Shown here: positions 45,948-54,823 of the stretch, piece by piece
Layout of the letters: each line of letters opens with the position of its first letter
How positions within the stretch are numbered: position 1 is the first letter of the stretch
Origin: Halalkalibacter okhensis
GTDB taxonomy: Bacteria; Bacillota; Bacilli; Bacillales; Bacillaceae_D
Direction: 5' to 3'
Length of the DNA stretch: 64,000 nt
NCBI RefSeq assembly: GCF_000787375.1
Contig: NZ_JRJU01000007.1
Span: forward strand, 1-64,000
Made by a program: the position numbers and the translations under genes
Notes under the pieces: model-generated
The model's input: only the letters and a program-made list of their open reading frames with translations
Databases searched by the model: none
What the model was told of the DNA's origin: nothing

Positions 45948-46715
45948 TTAGATTGCTGCTGCCTGTATTAATGCTTTCGTATATGGATGACGTTCTTCAT
46001 GATAGATGTCTGACAACTGAAATTGGTCGACAATCGAACCACTTTTTAAAACAATCAACCTCTCACATAAAAATGATACGGCCCTAATATCATGAGAGAT
46101 AAAGAGAATGGTCATGTTTGATTTTTGCTGTAGCTCTTTTAGCAAACGCAAAATTTGAACTTGAACTGTAACATCTAAGCTTGCTGTAGGTTCATCACAA
46201 ACAAGGAGGGAAGGTTCAATACTGATGGCTCTTGCAATACTTACACGTTGTTTTTGCCCACCACTTAACTCATCTGGATAACGATCGACCATTTCTTTAT
46301 CTAATCCGACCAATTCAAGAAGCTCTTCTGCCATTTCTTTTCTTGAGAGGGACCCTTCAGAAAAGAAGGAAGGTGTAACTTCCTTAAAATTGTCTAATGG
46401 CTCTAGTAAGCTTTTCCAAATCGGCAACTTAGGATTTAACGTACTTGTTGCATCTTGAAAAACCATTTGAACACTTTTTCGATATTGCCTTAAGTCGGAA
46501 CGCTTCCTCGGGGCGATTGCTCTGTCATTAAACCTAATTTTGCCTTCTTTATACGTGTCCAATCCTAATAAAATCCTTGCTAACGTGCTTTTTCCACTTC
46601 CACTTTCCCCTACAATGCCGATACATTCTCCTTCGTTAACTTGAAACGTCACTTGCTTCAAAGCTTGAATACGTTTTGCATATTGTTTGGAAAGTCCTTC
46701 TACAACTAAACTCAT
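45948..46715 (-). CDS. ABC importer ATPase, CntF/NikE-like
   Basis: About 255 residues; the ATG at 46715 overlaps the preceding stop (ATGA). Walker [15 protein letters not shown], signature LSGGQKQRVSIARA and Walker B LLVCDEPTASLDVTVQ are intact; FISHDIRAVSFLCERLIVL contains the switch His. It belongs to the nickel/peptide/opine importer ATPases and forms a heterodimer with the ATPase encoded upstream. The usual C-terminal region is short, ending HPYTKALIQAA. Confidence 0.9.
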   Translation of the reverse strand: MSLVVEGLSKQYAKRIQALKQVTFQVNEGECIGIVGESGSGKSTLARILLGLDTYKEGKIRFNDRAIAPRKRSDLRQYRKSVQMVFQDATSTLNPKLPIWKSLLEPLDNFKEVTPSFFSEGSLSRKEMAEELLELVGLDKEMVDRYPDELSGGQKQRVSIARAISIEPSLLVCDEPTASLDVTVQVQILRLLKELQQKSNMTILFISHDIRAVSFLCERLIVLKSGSIVDQFQLSDIYHEERHPYTKALIQAAAI

Positions 46716-47527
46716 ACAGGTATCACTCTCTCTGTTACTAATGGCTCTTCCGGAAGTGCCAATAAACAAGAACATAGTTTTTTAGTATAGGGGTGCGTGT
46801 GATGACAACGAATTTGTTCTGGCAACCCTTCCTCAACGATTTCCCCTTGATTCATAACATACATACGATCTGTCCGTTTATAAGCTTGGGCCAAATCATG
46901 TGTAATCATTAATACTGCACAATCCGTTTCTGTACGAGCTTGATCAATATAATCCAACACCTTTTCACCATTCATCACATCCAATGCCGTTGTCATTTCA
47001 TCACAGATTAATAGTGAAGGTTTGAGCGCAATAGCCATTGCAATCGAAGCCCGTTGTACTTGTCCGCCACTTAGTTGAAATGGATAACTACGATAGACTC
47101 GTTTTGAATCTAAACCCATTTCTTCAAGAACATGTAAAGCTAAGTTTGCTGCCTCTTTCTTCCGTAGTTGTTGATGTGTACAAATCGTTTCAACCAACTG
47201 TTTCCCAATTTTGATATATGGTGTAAAGCTCCCACGATAATCTTGAAAAATGATTCCAATCTCTTTTCCTAGAAGACTTCGATGTTGCTCGTTTGTCATT
47301 GTTAGTAGGTCTTTGTTTTGAAACATGATATGTCCAGTTACATTCATTTCAGATGGAATAAGCCCCATGATCGTTTTCGCCGTCAGGCTTTTTCCACTCC
47401 CGCTTTCGCCAATAAGACCCACAATTTCCCCTTTATTCACCTCAATATTTACTTTGCTTAATAGTGTTTTTTCTTCAGATATAATCTTTATTTGCATATC
47501 TTTCATTGATAATAGAGACTCGCTCAC
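46712..47527 (-). CDS. ABC importer ATPase, CntD/NikD-like
   Basis: 271 residues, GTG start at 47527 overlapping the permease stop (GTGA). Walker A GESGSGKSLTAKTI, signature LSGGQVQRASIAMA and Walker B LLICDEMTTALDV are present. The C-terminal part has HPYTKKLCSCLLALP, the region that in related ATPases binds near the metal or peptide permease. It pairs with the ATPase encoded next. Confidence 0.9.
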   Translation of the reverse strand: MSESLLSMKDMQIKIISEEKTLLSKVNIEVNKGEIVGLIGESGSGKSLTAKTIMGLIPSEMNVTGHIMFQNKDLLTMTNEQHRSLLGKEIGIIFQDYRGSFTPYIKIGKQLVETICTHQQLRKKEAANLALHVLEEMGLDSKRVYRSYPFQLSGGQVQRASIAMAIALKPSLLICDEMTTALDVMNGEKVLDYIDQARTETDCAVLMITHDLAQAYKRTDRMYVMNQGEIVEEGLPEQIRCHHTHPYTKKLCSCLLALPEEPLVTERVIPV

Positions 47528-48375
47528 AAACCATGCCTCCCTTTTCGAATATCAAAATAACGTTTCAATCCATCTCCAAGTAAGTTACAACATAATACAG
47601 TTAACATAATAGCCAGACCTGGAAAGATCATTAAAGAAGGGACAACTTGAAAGTATCCTCGTCCATCGTTAAGCATCGCTCCCCATTCCGGCAAAGGAGG
47701 CTGTGCTCCAAGACCAATATAGGACAAAGCTGAAATAAGTAATATTACTTTACCAACGTCAATGGCTGCCATAACAATTATGTCTGGCATGACTTGTGGC
47801 AACAAGTGCATACGAATCGTTTTCAAAGAACTTGAATAGGATACTTTGGAAACGAGCACATACTCTTTCTCATTTTCTGCAAGAACTAAACTACGAACAA
47901 CTCGCGCATAAACAATCCATCTTACTAAAACAATGGCAATGATGATGTTCGTTAAACTCGGTCCTAACATACCAGCAATAGCAATAGCTAAGATAAAATC
48001 AGGAAAAGCTAAAATTCCGTCTATGATTCGCATAAAAAAAGCATCTATTCTTCCACCAATATAGCCAGAGAGAAGGCCAATTGGAACCCCGATACATACG
48101 GCCATAAAAATGGCAAACATCCCTAGTCCAATCGTGAGCTTAGCACCATAAATGATTCTAGAAAAAACATCTCGACCTAGTTGATCTGTTCCAAGAAGGT
48201 GTGCCGCAGATATTCCTTGCAGTCTATTACTCATATCAATTTGAAATGGATCATAAGGAATAAAGACGCCCCCAAATAACATAACCGCTGTAAGGAAAAT
48301 GGCAAGAATAATCCCTATGCTCATATTTACATTTCGAAAAATACGAGTTGTTCTTCTCCTCATTGCTGCTTCCAT
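47524..48375 (-). CDS. ABC importer permease, CntC/NikC-like
   Basis: 283 residues. N-terminal helix plus five more; DPFQIDMSNRLQGISAAHLLGTDQLGRDVFSRIIYGAK is the standard DppC/NikC opening. The EAA-loop VSYSSSLKTIRMHLLPQVMPDIIV contacts the ATPases. The start overlaps the upstream permease stop (TAATG). Confidence 0.92.
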   Translation of the reverse strand: MEAAMRRRTTRIFRNVNMSIGIILAIFLTAVMLFGGVFIPYDPFQIDMSNRLQGISAAHLLGTDQLGRDVFSRIIYGAKLTIGLGMFAIFMAVCIGVPIGLLSGYIGGRIDAFFMRIIDGILAFPDFILAIAIAGMLGPSLTNIIIAIVLVRWIVYARVVRSLVLAENEKEYVLVSKVSYSSSLKTIRMHLLPQVMPDIIVMAAIDVGKVILLISALSYIGLGAQPPLPEWGAMLNDGRGYFQVVPSLMIFPGLAIMLTVLCCNLLGDGLKRYFDIRKGRHGL

Positions 48376-49331
48376 TAAACGACCTCCTTCCCTTGTTTTA
48401 TTTGCGGATTAATAATTAAATACATAATATCTACAATCAAATTGGTTACCACAACTAAACATCCTACGATGATGATATATCCTTGTATAACCGGATAATC
48501 ACGCTGCATCACAGCATTGACAATCAACTCACCCATACCTGGCCAGGAAAAGAGAATCTCAATAACTGTGATTCCTCCTAACAAACTGCCAACACTCAAT
48601 CCAAACATCGTAACCAACGGAATAAGACTTCCTCTAAGGGCATGAACAAGAAGAATTCTTCTCCTTTTTAACCCTCTTGCTTTTGCTGCTTCAATATACG
48701 AGCTCTGCAATGTAGCAATCAGCCGTTCTCGTAATAAGCGAATATACATTGGCGCCATAGCGATTCCTAGAGTAATAGATGGCAACACAAAGTGAGCTAG
48801 CGTTCCTGTACCCATAACAGGTAAAATACTAAATTTTAATGAAAACAAATAAATGAATAGCAACCCTAACCAAAAACTAGGAACAGAAGCGCCGACCATT
48901 GCTATCCATCTACTAACGTAATCTTGCCAACGTCCTTCATATACAGCGCCAAGCACTCCTAATGGAACGGAAATGAGAAAAAGAGCGATCATGCCTCCTA
49001 CTGTTAAAGCCAATGTTGCTGGCAACCTACTCAAAATCATATCGAGCACTGGCCTTTTAGCAATGATCGATTCTCCTAAATCAAATTTCGCAACACTTAA
49101 AATCCACTGACCATACTGCACGAGAATTGGTTGATCAAACCCATATTCTTTCATGACTCTCTCTTCATCCACTGTCGTTGATATCACATCATCCACTTTT
49201 AAAATAGCTCTTATCGGATCACCCGGTGTCATTTTCATCAACAAAAACGTAATAAATGAGAGAACTAAGACCATGATCATTAGTTGAATAAATCGTGCAC
49301 CAATCATGGATATTATTCTCATCGTACTCAC
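48375..49331 (-). CDS. ABC importer permease, CntB/NikB-like
   Basis: 318 residues. The DppB/NikB opening FIQLMIMVLVLSFITFLLMKMTPGDPIRAI is clear, and the EAA loop reads EAAKARGLKRRRILLVHALRGSLIPLVT. Six helices. It forms the channel with the permease encoded next. A hairpin between this gene and the binding-protein gene (49355-49398) probably reduces its transcript relative to that gene. Confidence 0.92.
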   Translation of the reverse strand: MSTMRIISMIGARFIQLMIMVLVLSFITFLLMKMTPGDPIRAILKVDDVISTTVDEERVMKEYGFDQPILVQYGQWILSVAKFDLGESIIAKRPVLDMILSRLPATLALTVGGMIALFLISVPLGVLGAVYEGRWQDYVSRWIAMVGASVPSFWLGLLFIYLFSLKFSILPVMGTGTLAHFVLPSITLGIAMAPMYIRLLRERLIATLQSSYIEAAKARGLKRRRILLVHALRGSLIPLVTMFGLSVGSLLGGITVIEILFSWPGMGELIVNAVMQRDYPVIQGYIIIVGCLVVVTNLIVDIMYLIINPQIKQGKEVV

Positions 49332-49354
49332 CTTCCAATCATCGTTATACCTTG

Positions 49355-49398
49355 AAAGGACACTGCCAAAAGGCTATCCTCCTTTTTCAGTGTCCTTT
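49355..49398 (-). terminator. intercistronic hairpin between binding-protein and permease genes
   Basis: AAAGGACACTG and CAGTGTCCTTT form a perfect 11-bp stem enclosing 22 bases. It lies within the operon and may act as a partial terminator or 3'-end stabiliser that raises binding protein over permease. Confidence 0.65.
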
Positions 49399-49460
49399 AT
49401 TTGTAATATATAAAAAGGTTGTTATCTCTTTGAGAGATCCTTTTTAGCTTTCAATTCTTG

Positions 49461-51005
49461 TTATTCTACATCCATTGTATTAGTAATTAGGTAATACTCC
49501 TCAGCACCTGGGCTCCAGTTTTTAACACGCTCATTTACTCCTACAATAATGTGAGGATATAAAATGAATGATTGTGGAACTTCTTCCTGAATGATTTCGA
49601 CAGCTTGCTTTTGCAAAGCAATTCGTTCATCTAGGTCAGCTGTTACATTTAGCTGTTTTGTAAGTTCATTTAACTTAGGAATATTGATTTGCCCCGGATT
49701 CAAAGATCCTTCTGGCAAATAAGCAACATTAAAGAAATATCCACCGTCGCCTCTTGGAGCTGTTAAATTAGAATACGTCACTAAATCCCATTCATCTTGT
49801 TGATCCCATAAATAACTATCAATATTTTCAACTGTTACAATATTTATCTCTATCCCAATACTCGCTGCTTCTGCCTGCAAGTATTGCGCCATTAACGGCA
49901 ATTCAGGTCTTCCTTGGAACGTTGCCAATGTTAATGTTAGTGTCTCTCCGTCTTTTTCTAATTTGCCATTATCATTTTTTTCATATCCTGCCTCTTTCAG
50001 TAACCATTCTGCTTGTGCTGGATCATAGCTTTCTGGCTCACCTTCACTTGCAAATGCAAAGTCAGGATTGAACGGTCCATTTGCGGCTGTGGCATGGCCA
50101 TTCATGATTTCATTCACCGCAACAGGACGGTTCACTAATAGATCAAGTGCTTTTCGAACATTGACGTCTTTAAGGGCAGGTTTTGCTGCATTATAAAGAA
50201 TGAAATGAACACGTAAGCTTGAAACCGACTCAACGAGAAGGTTGTCACTTGCCTCAATTGGATCGAGTGCCTCAGGAGGCAAATGATAAGCAATGTCGGC
50301 TTCGCCCGATTGAAGAGCAAGAGCTCGTACATTTCCATCCGAGTTAAACTTGACTGTTACTTCCTCTAAATTTGCTGCCCCGTCCCAATAGTCATCGTAT
50401 CTTTCTAGATTTATTTCTGCTTCAGAAGTAAAATCAACTACTTGAAATGGTCCTGTTGCGATTGGTTGTTCACCTATATTTTCTGCATCAACCTTAATAA
50501 TTGAAGCATTTGTATGTACCAATTCAGAAAGAAACGCTGGATATGGTTCTGTCGTAGTAAATGTAACCTCTTGTCCAGTTGCTTCTATTGACTCAATGTT
50601 CAAATTGGACGCGAGTGCTTCATTGACTTCCATCACTCGTTCAAAGGATGCTTTTACAGCTTCACCATCCACAGCAGTACCATCATGGAAGGTCACTCCA
50701 TCTCTAATCTTAAATGTCCAAGTTCTCTCATCGATTTGTTCCCAAGATTCAGCTAACCATGGCTTAATTTCTAAATGATCGTCAACTTTCACTAATGTTT
50801 CTGCAATTCCTGCACGTACACCCATCCAGTCTTGGTGAGGGTCTATCGTTGTTGAAGCGAAACTAAACAATAACGTTACTGACTTATCTCCTGCTATTTC
50901 ACTTTCCTCTTGAGAACTAGTTGTCTCTTCTGGATTACTACATCCCACAGCAATAACTAATAAAATAACAAAAACAACATAAAATACGGATTGCTTACTT
51001 AACAC
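49461..51005 (-). CDS. Zur-controlled solute-binding lipoprotein, CntA/NikA-like
   Basis: 514 residues, family SBP_bac_5. Lipobox VIAVGCSNP near residue 22. The body has KPWLAESWEQIDERTWTFKI and FHDGTAV, as in nickel and oligopeptide binding proteins. Near the C-terminus R418 and Y423 occur in APRGDGGYFF; I recall these spacings from staphylopine-binding CntA, but a residue matching its R140 is not evident, so ligand assignment is open. First gene of the operon; two Zur boxes flank its promoter, pointing to zinc or a zinc chelate rather than nickel. Peptide uptake remains an alternative. Confidence 0.87.
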   Translation of the reverse strand: MLSKQSVFYVVFVILLVIAVGCSNPEETTSSQEESEIAGDKSVTLLFSFASTTIDPHQDWMGVRAGIAETLVKVDDHLEIKPWLAESWEQIDERTWTFKIRDGVTFHDGTAVDGEAVKASFERVMEVNEALASNLNIESIEATGQEVTFTTTEPYPAFLSELVHTNASIIKVDAENIGEQPIATGPFQVVDFTSEAEINLERYDDYWDGAANLEEVTVKFNSDGNVRALALQSGEADIAYHLPPEALDPIEASDNLLVESVSSLRVHFILYNAAKPALKDVNVRKALDLLVNRPVAVNEIMNGHATAANGPFNPDFAFASEGEPESYDPAQAEWLLKEAGYEKNDNGKLEKDGETLTLTLATFQGRPELPLMAQYLQAEAASIGIEINIVTVENIDSYLWDQQDEWDLVTYSNLTAPRGDGGYFFNVAYLPEGSLNPGQINIPKLNELTKQLNVTADLDERIALQKQAVEIIQEEVPQSFILYPHIIVGVNERVKNWSPGAEEYYLITNTMDVE

Positions 51006-51084
51006 GTCTCCACTCCCTTTTCGTGTTACTATCTTTCAAGATTCGTTTGAATGACAAAATCAACCTCACTAATAGCAACACTCA

Positions 51085-51103
51085 AATCGTAATGATTATT
51101 ATT
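51085..51103 (-). promoter_or_regulatory. second Zur box (imperfect), importer operon
   Basis: AATCGTAAT-G-ATTATTATT differs from the perfect palindrome AATCGTAATnATTACGATT at two positions. It lies just downstream of the -10 element. Confidence 0.72.
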
Positions 51104-51111
51104 CCTAATTA

Positions 51112-51141
51112 AATTTACTTCAGCCTATCAAGGGCTGTCAA
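51112..51141 (-). promoter_or_regulatory. promoter of the importer operon
   Basis: Minus strand -35 TTGACA (51136-51141, perfect), 18-bp spacer, weak -10 TAAATT (51112-51117). Zur boxes flank it on both sides. Confidence 0.65.
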
Positions 51142-51146
51142 TAACA

Positions 51147-51165
51147 AATCGTAATAATTACGAAA
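51147..51165 (-). promoter_or_regulatory. first Zur box, importer operon
   Basis: AATCGTAAT-A-ATTACGAAA holds the 15-bp Zur core TCGTAATnATTACGA without mismatch. It lies immediately upstream of the -35 element. Confidence 0.9.
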
Positions 51166-51314
51166 TAAAGAATAGAATTAGGTAGTATTTTATTCTTTAC
51201 ATCTGCTATCAACTTGAAAAATTCTAACTTTCTTCAACATCTTTGATCTTTCAGCCAACAATTTGTGATGATACAATAGAAGCTTATTAGACAATATAGA
51301 AAGAGTGACAACTT

Positions 51315-51974
51315 ATGATTGAACGAAAGAAACACCCCTTTTTTATTGCAACAGGTTGTTTATTGTTATTTATTCTAATTTCAGTTCTGTCCTCCTTTAA
51401 CCAGTTGGTAAATTTTGATCAGACGATCATTTCAGCTTTAACAGATGGAATCTCTCCTCTTTTCCTTGCAATCATGACAGGAATCACGAAATTTGGTTCT
51501 GGTGAGGTCATGTTGATTTTAACTGTTGCCATTGGATTTCTATTATTCATTAGAAAAATGTGGGGATATGCCATTTTTTTGTTTACATTGATGTTTGGAG
51601 GGATTGCATTAAACTTTATACTAAAGATTCTGTTTCAACGCGAAAGACCAGGTGAAATGAGTGTCATTGAGGTATTTGGCTACTCGTTAGAAATTGCTTC
51701 CTATAGCTTTCCTAGTGGTCATACCATGCGAAGTGTGATATTCTTTTCATTTTTAAGCTATTTCTGTATTAGGATCATAAGAAACTCTTTTGCAAAAGCA
51801 TCGGTTACCATCCTTTTCATTTCCATGATAATCTTGGTAGCGTTAAGCCGAATTATAACTGGCGCTCATTTCCCTTCTGATATTCTCGCAGCTGGAACGA
51901 TTTCTATTGCCTGGTTTTACTTTTGTTTACTAGTTCTACGCATTTTATTTAAAGATAAACTTTCCATTACGTAA
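51315..51974 (+). CDS. PAP2-family membrane phosphatase
   Basis: 219 residues with six helices. The three phosphatase motifs are complete: KILFQRERPG, PSGHT and SRIITGAHFPSD. Enzymes of this type (YodM, BcrC, PgpB-like) dephosphorylate undecaprenyl diphosphate or phosphatidylglycerophosphate at the outer membrane face. Which substrate applies is not decidable by eye. It is monocistronic with a terminator at 52043-52079. Confidence 0.88.
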   Translation: MIERKKHPFFIATGCLLLFILISVLSSFNQLVNFDQTIISALTDGISPLFLAIMTGITKFGSGEVMLILTVAIGFLLFIRKMWGYAIFLFTLMFGGIALNFILKILFQRERPGEMSVIEVFGYSLEIASYSFPSGHTMRSVIFFSFLSYFCIRIIRNSFAKASVTILFISMIILVALSRIITGAHFPSDILAAGTISIAWFYFCLLVLRILFKDKLSIT

Positions 51975-52042
51975 GCTTTTGTATGATTTACTAATTGTAA
52001 ATATCATCTATCTTTATACCTATGTCTCCCTACTTAAACGAT

Positions 52043-52079
52043 AAAAAGCAGTTCCCACTTTAAAACGGGACTGCTTTTT
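52043..52079 (+). terminator. terminator of the PAP2 gene
   Basis: AAAAAGCAGTtCCC pairs with GGGaCTGCTTTTT; a T run follows. Confidence 0.8.
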
Positions 52080-52176
52080 ATTCTAAAAATGATCAAAAAG
52101 TCCTCCTCTCCTTTATTATAAATACTCCCTACTATGGAAAGTATAAACATTGACTATTTCATAAAGGAATGATCCT

Positions 52177-52311
52177 ATGTATAAGGACAGACTGTTAACT
52201 ATTATTTGGATGGGAATAGGGAGTGCCTTATTGACGTCTATATTCAGCAGCATTATTATTGGTTCCATACTTGCTTTGAATCAAAAATTAAATCGATTAT
52301 TGAAATACTAA
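52177..52311 (+). CDS. 44-residue single-helix membrane protein
   Basis: An ATG at 52177 with AAGGAA about 9 nt upstream opens a 44-codon frame: a short charged start (MYKDRLLTII), one strongly hydrophobic helix with small residues (GSALLTSIFSSIIIGSILAL) and a basic tail (NQKLNRLLKY). Layout suggests an insert with a cytoplasmic tail. No family recognised. The size and topology resemble small stress or toxin-like membrane peptides, but nothing proves it. Confidence 0.55.
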   Translation: MYKDRLLTIIWMGIGSALLTSIFSSIIIGSILALNQKLNRLLKY

Positions 52312-52321
52312 CCACTGTTCA

Positions 52322-52338
52322 GGCGCCCTCATGGCGCC
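52322..52338 (-). terminator. GC-rich hairpin after the zinc-ribbon gene
   Basis: GGCGCC occurs twice around CTCAT; because GGCGCC is self-complementary the two copies pair. A single base separates it from the stop codon. No T run, so its role is uncertain. Confidence 0.4.
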
Positions 52339-52339
52339 A

Positions 52340-52519
52340 TTACTTATGAACCAATGGCCGGTAGTCCATACAGCATTTTGTACAGCCATTCCACGAAAAT
52401 ACCTTTCTTTGCTTATTAATACAAGACACACATAGCAACCGCTCACAATAGGGACACTCTTTCCCATTTGTTCTCACTTGATCCATAGATCCGCAATCGG
52501 CACAACGTGTTATTGCCAT
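52340..52519 (-). CDS. small zinc-ribbon-like protein with four CxxC motifs
   Basis: 59 residues from the ATG at 52519, which has GAGGAGGG 6 nt upstream; an in-frame extension to 52588 lacks a site. Four CxxC pairs (CADC, CPYC, CVSC, CTKC, the last with an extra Cys) could bind two zinc ions. The layout is that of a double zinc ribbon or treble-clef protein binding nucleic acid or protein. A compact GGCGCC..GGCGCC repeat follows it at 52322-52338. Confidence 0.65.
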   Translation of the reverse strand: MAITRCADCGSMDQVRTNGKECPYCERLLCVSCINKQRKVFSWNGCTKCCMDYRPLVHK

Positions 52520-52671
52520 ATTACCCTCCTCCTCCATACAAGAGTATGGGAAGTGACAAGTACTTAGACCTATAATTTCAGAAAACAAATCAGCCTATAA
52601 ATTGCAAAAGAAAATACACAGAAAGATTTTATCTTCCTGTGTAAATGAATATTGTAGACCAATCTTCCTCT

Positions 52672-54720
52672 TTATTCTTCCATTTCTGCCCAAAATCTAT
52701 TGGCCATATCAACAACCGTACTACTTCCAAGGCCCTCAACCATTAAGGTAACAAGGAGATCCTGATGGGTCGCATCTACACTTGTATACCATCCGATCTC
52801 GTCTCCTTCCGTACCTTGGGCATCTTTGATTTCCGCTGTTCCTGTTTTTCCAGCTAACATACGAGAATGTCCACTATTTTCTCTGTACGCTGTCCCATTT
52901 GGCTCATTCACGACTGCAAGCAATGTATCAAAGATCGTCTCTGCTGTACTTGCTTCAATAACATGTTCTTTCCATGGTCTAGAGTCACTATCCATAAAAA
53001 GAATTGGCTGAACGATTGTCCCCTCATTCACAAACATAGTATAAAGACTACTTAAATGAACAGGATTCATTTGGACTTCTCCTTGTCCGTAGCCTGTGTC
53101 AGCTAACAGAATTTCATTATCAAGTCCTCCATTTGCAACTTGTGAATCATGTAATGGATACTCAAATGAAAACTCCTCTGAAAATCCAAATGTTTCAGCC
53201 CAGTCCAACATTCGTTCCGCACCAATTTCTAAAGATTTCTGAGCAAAATAAATATTATCCGAATACTTCATCGCTGTTTCTAAATTCACATCTGAAACTC
53301 CTGGATTCACCCGAGTAACGCGATAATTTCCCCAACTGCTATCGGCTCTCCATTGTTCCCCATCGATGTGTACTACTTCATTTGGATCAAGCACGCCTTC
53401 TTCCAATCCAATTGCAGCCGTGAGCGGTTTAAAAACAGAACCAGGAGAAAACGTGCGGTTGAAACGAATTAGGTTCACGTTCCGTTCGTCTTCAATCCAA
53501 GCTGTTCGTTCTGGAGACTTTGTACCCAAATACACTTCATTAGGGTTAAACACGGGTCGACTGACAAGGGCCAATACTTCTCCTTTGACCGGATCCATAA
53601 CAACACCAGAAGCAGCCTCATCCCCTATTGAATCATATAATTTTTGTTGGATATTCACATCAATCGTTAAAGTTAAATCTTCCCCGTCTTGTGGTTCTGT
53701 TTTCATTAGTACATCCCGCGTCTCGCCGCTTGCATCTTCAACGCGAACTTCAAAACCTACTTCACCACGGAGTTGCTCTTCATAAGCTGTTTCTAAACCT
53801 AACCGACCAATATACTTTCCAGCTCCATAACCTGGCCAATCCTCCCGTTCTAGGTCTTCTGCATTTACTTCTCGAAGGTCACCAATCAAATGTGCCGTTA
53901 AATGGGCATATCGGTATTCACGTCCAGGCCTTCTCTCCATAACAACACCTGGTATAGTAGCTTCAGCAATTTCTTCAATACGTCCATCATTTAAAGGAAC
54001 ATCCATTACCGGCGCGAGCCAATCTGGGTTAGAATCTCTATACACTACGGCGAGCTCTGCTACTTCATCCGGTTCAAGACCAAGAATAGTAGCAAGTTGT
54101 TTTGCCTCTGTCTCTAAGTCCTTTATTTTTTCATACTGAAAACCAATGCGATGAAATTGACCGTTAATTGCAAGTGGCTCTCCATTCCGATCATAAATCT
54201 GTCCACGATTTTCTGGTGTTACTATTTGATAGACAATTTTATCATCAATTGATTGAAAGCTTTCAAAGAGATGATCCGGTTTCCAATTTACAAACCAATC
54301 ATCTATCTCTTCACCTTCTTCATTTGTTTGTATCTCTCTTACCACTTGGACTTCAGAATCATATGTAATTGCACCAGCTAAGGTCTCTATTTCGACTGTA
54401 ACTGGATAAGTAAGGTCGCTTACCTCATCCCAATCCATCTCTTCTTCATTAATGTCTGTTGTTTCATAATTCACCTGAATACGAGAAACGTCCATTTGCT
54501 CATGAATTTCGGCGTATTTTTCAGCAAACGACACACTCCCATTTGACACTTCTTCTTGAGAAGCTAATGAGAGAAAGTCAGTTAACTCATTATACTGCTG
54601 ATTTTCCCAAGCATAAGTATACGCTTTTACTGCTGCTTCAGGATCTGGTTGATCTGAAGAACATCCGCTTATTAAAATACTTATAGCCGCAACGACCATA
54701 ATCTGAAACTTTTTTTTCAT
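52672..54720 (-). CDS. pbpC: class B penicillin-binding protein 3 (PbpC/MecA-like)
   Basis: 682 residues, a lipoprotein (SILISGCSS near residue 20). An NTF2-like MecA-N domain covers about 26-140, then the PBP dimerisation domain, and the transpeptidase domain with SxxK (GSVFK), SxN (SDN in KYSDNIYF) and KTG (AGKTGTAE). It cross-links peptidoglycan and belongs to the low-affinity PBP group that includes B. subtilis PBP3 and staphylococcal PBP2a. Monocistronic. Confidence 0.93.
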   Translation of the reverse strand: MKKKFQIMVVAAISILISGCSSDQPDPEAAVKAYTYAWENQQYNELTDFLSLASQEEVSNGSVSFAEKYAEIHEQMDVSRIQVNYETTDINEEEMDWDEVSDLTYPVTVEIETLAGAITYDSEVQVVREIQTNEEGEEIDDWFVNWKPDHLFESFQSIDDKIVYQIVTPENRGQIYDRNGEPLAINGQFHRIGFQYEKIKDLETEAKQLATILGLEPDEVAELAVVYRDSNPDWLAPVMDVPLNDGRIEEIAEATIPGVVMERRPGREYRYAHLTAHLIGDLREVNAEDLEREDWPGYGAGKYIGRLGLETAYEEQLRGEVGFEVRVEDASGETRDVLMKTEPQDGEDLTLTIDVNIQQKLYDSIGDEAASGVVMDPVKGEVLALVSRPVFNPNEVYLGTKSPERTAWIEDERNVNLIRFNRTFSPGSVFKPLTAAIGLEEGVLDPNEVVHIDGEQWRADSSWGNYRVTRVNPGVSDVNLETAMKYSDNIYFAQKSLEIGAERMLDWAETFGFSEEFSFEYPLHDSQVANGGLDNEILLADTGYGQGEVQMNPVHLSSLYTMFVNEGTIVQPILFMDSDSRPWKEHVIEASTAETIFDTLLAVVNEPNGTAYRENSGHSRMLAGKTGTAEIKDAQGTEGDEIGWYTSVDATHQDLLVTLMVEGLGSSTVVDMANRFWAEMEE

Positions 54721-54823
54721 TAGTACCCCCTACATATAAGTTAATCTAACATTAGTCTAATCGTTTCAAAACCCATTTGCTACCATTAAGAACTAGCTTC
54801 AAAGTATCCTCCTGGTTAAGGAA

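Larger units (their letters stand above)
51006..51314. other. 309-base divergent control region
   Basis: It contains the promoter and both Zur boxes of the importer operon on the left and the upstream region of the PAP2 gene on the right. No gene is seen. Confidence 0.7.

Noticed and set aside
53366-53942. Long plus-strand frames opposite pbpC
   Set aside because: They overlap fully with an intact penicillin-binding protein and carry no recognisable domain.
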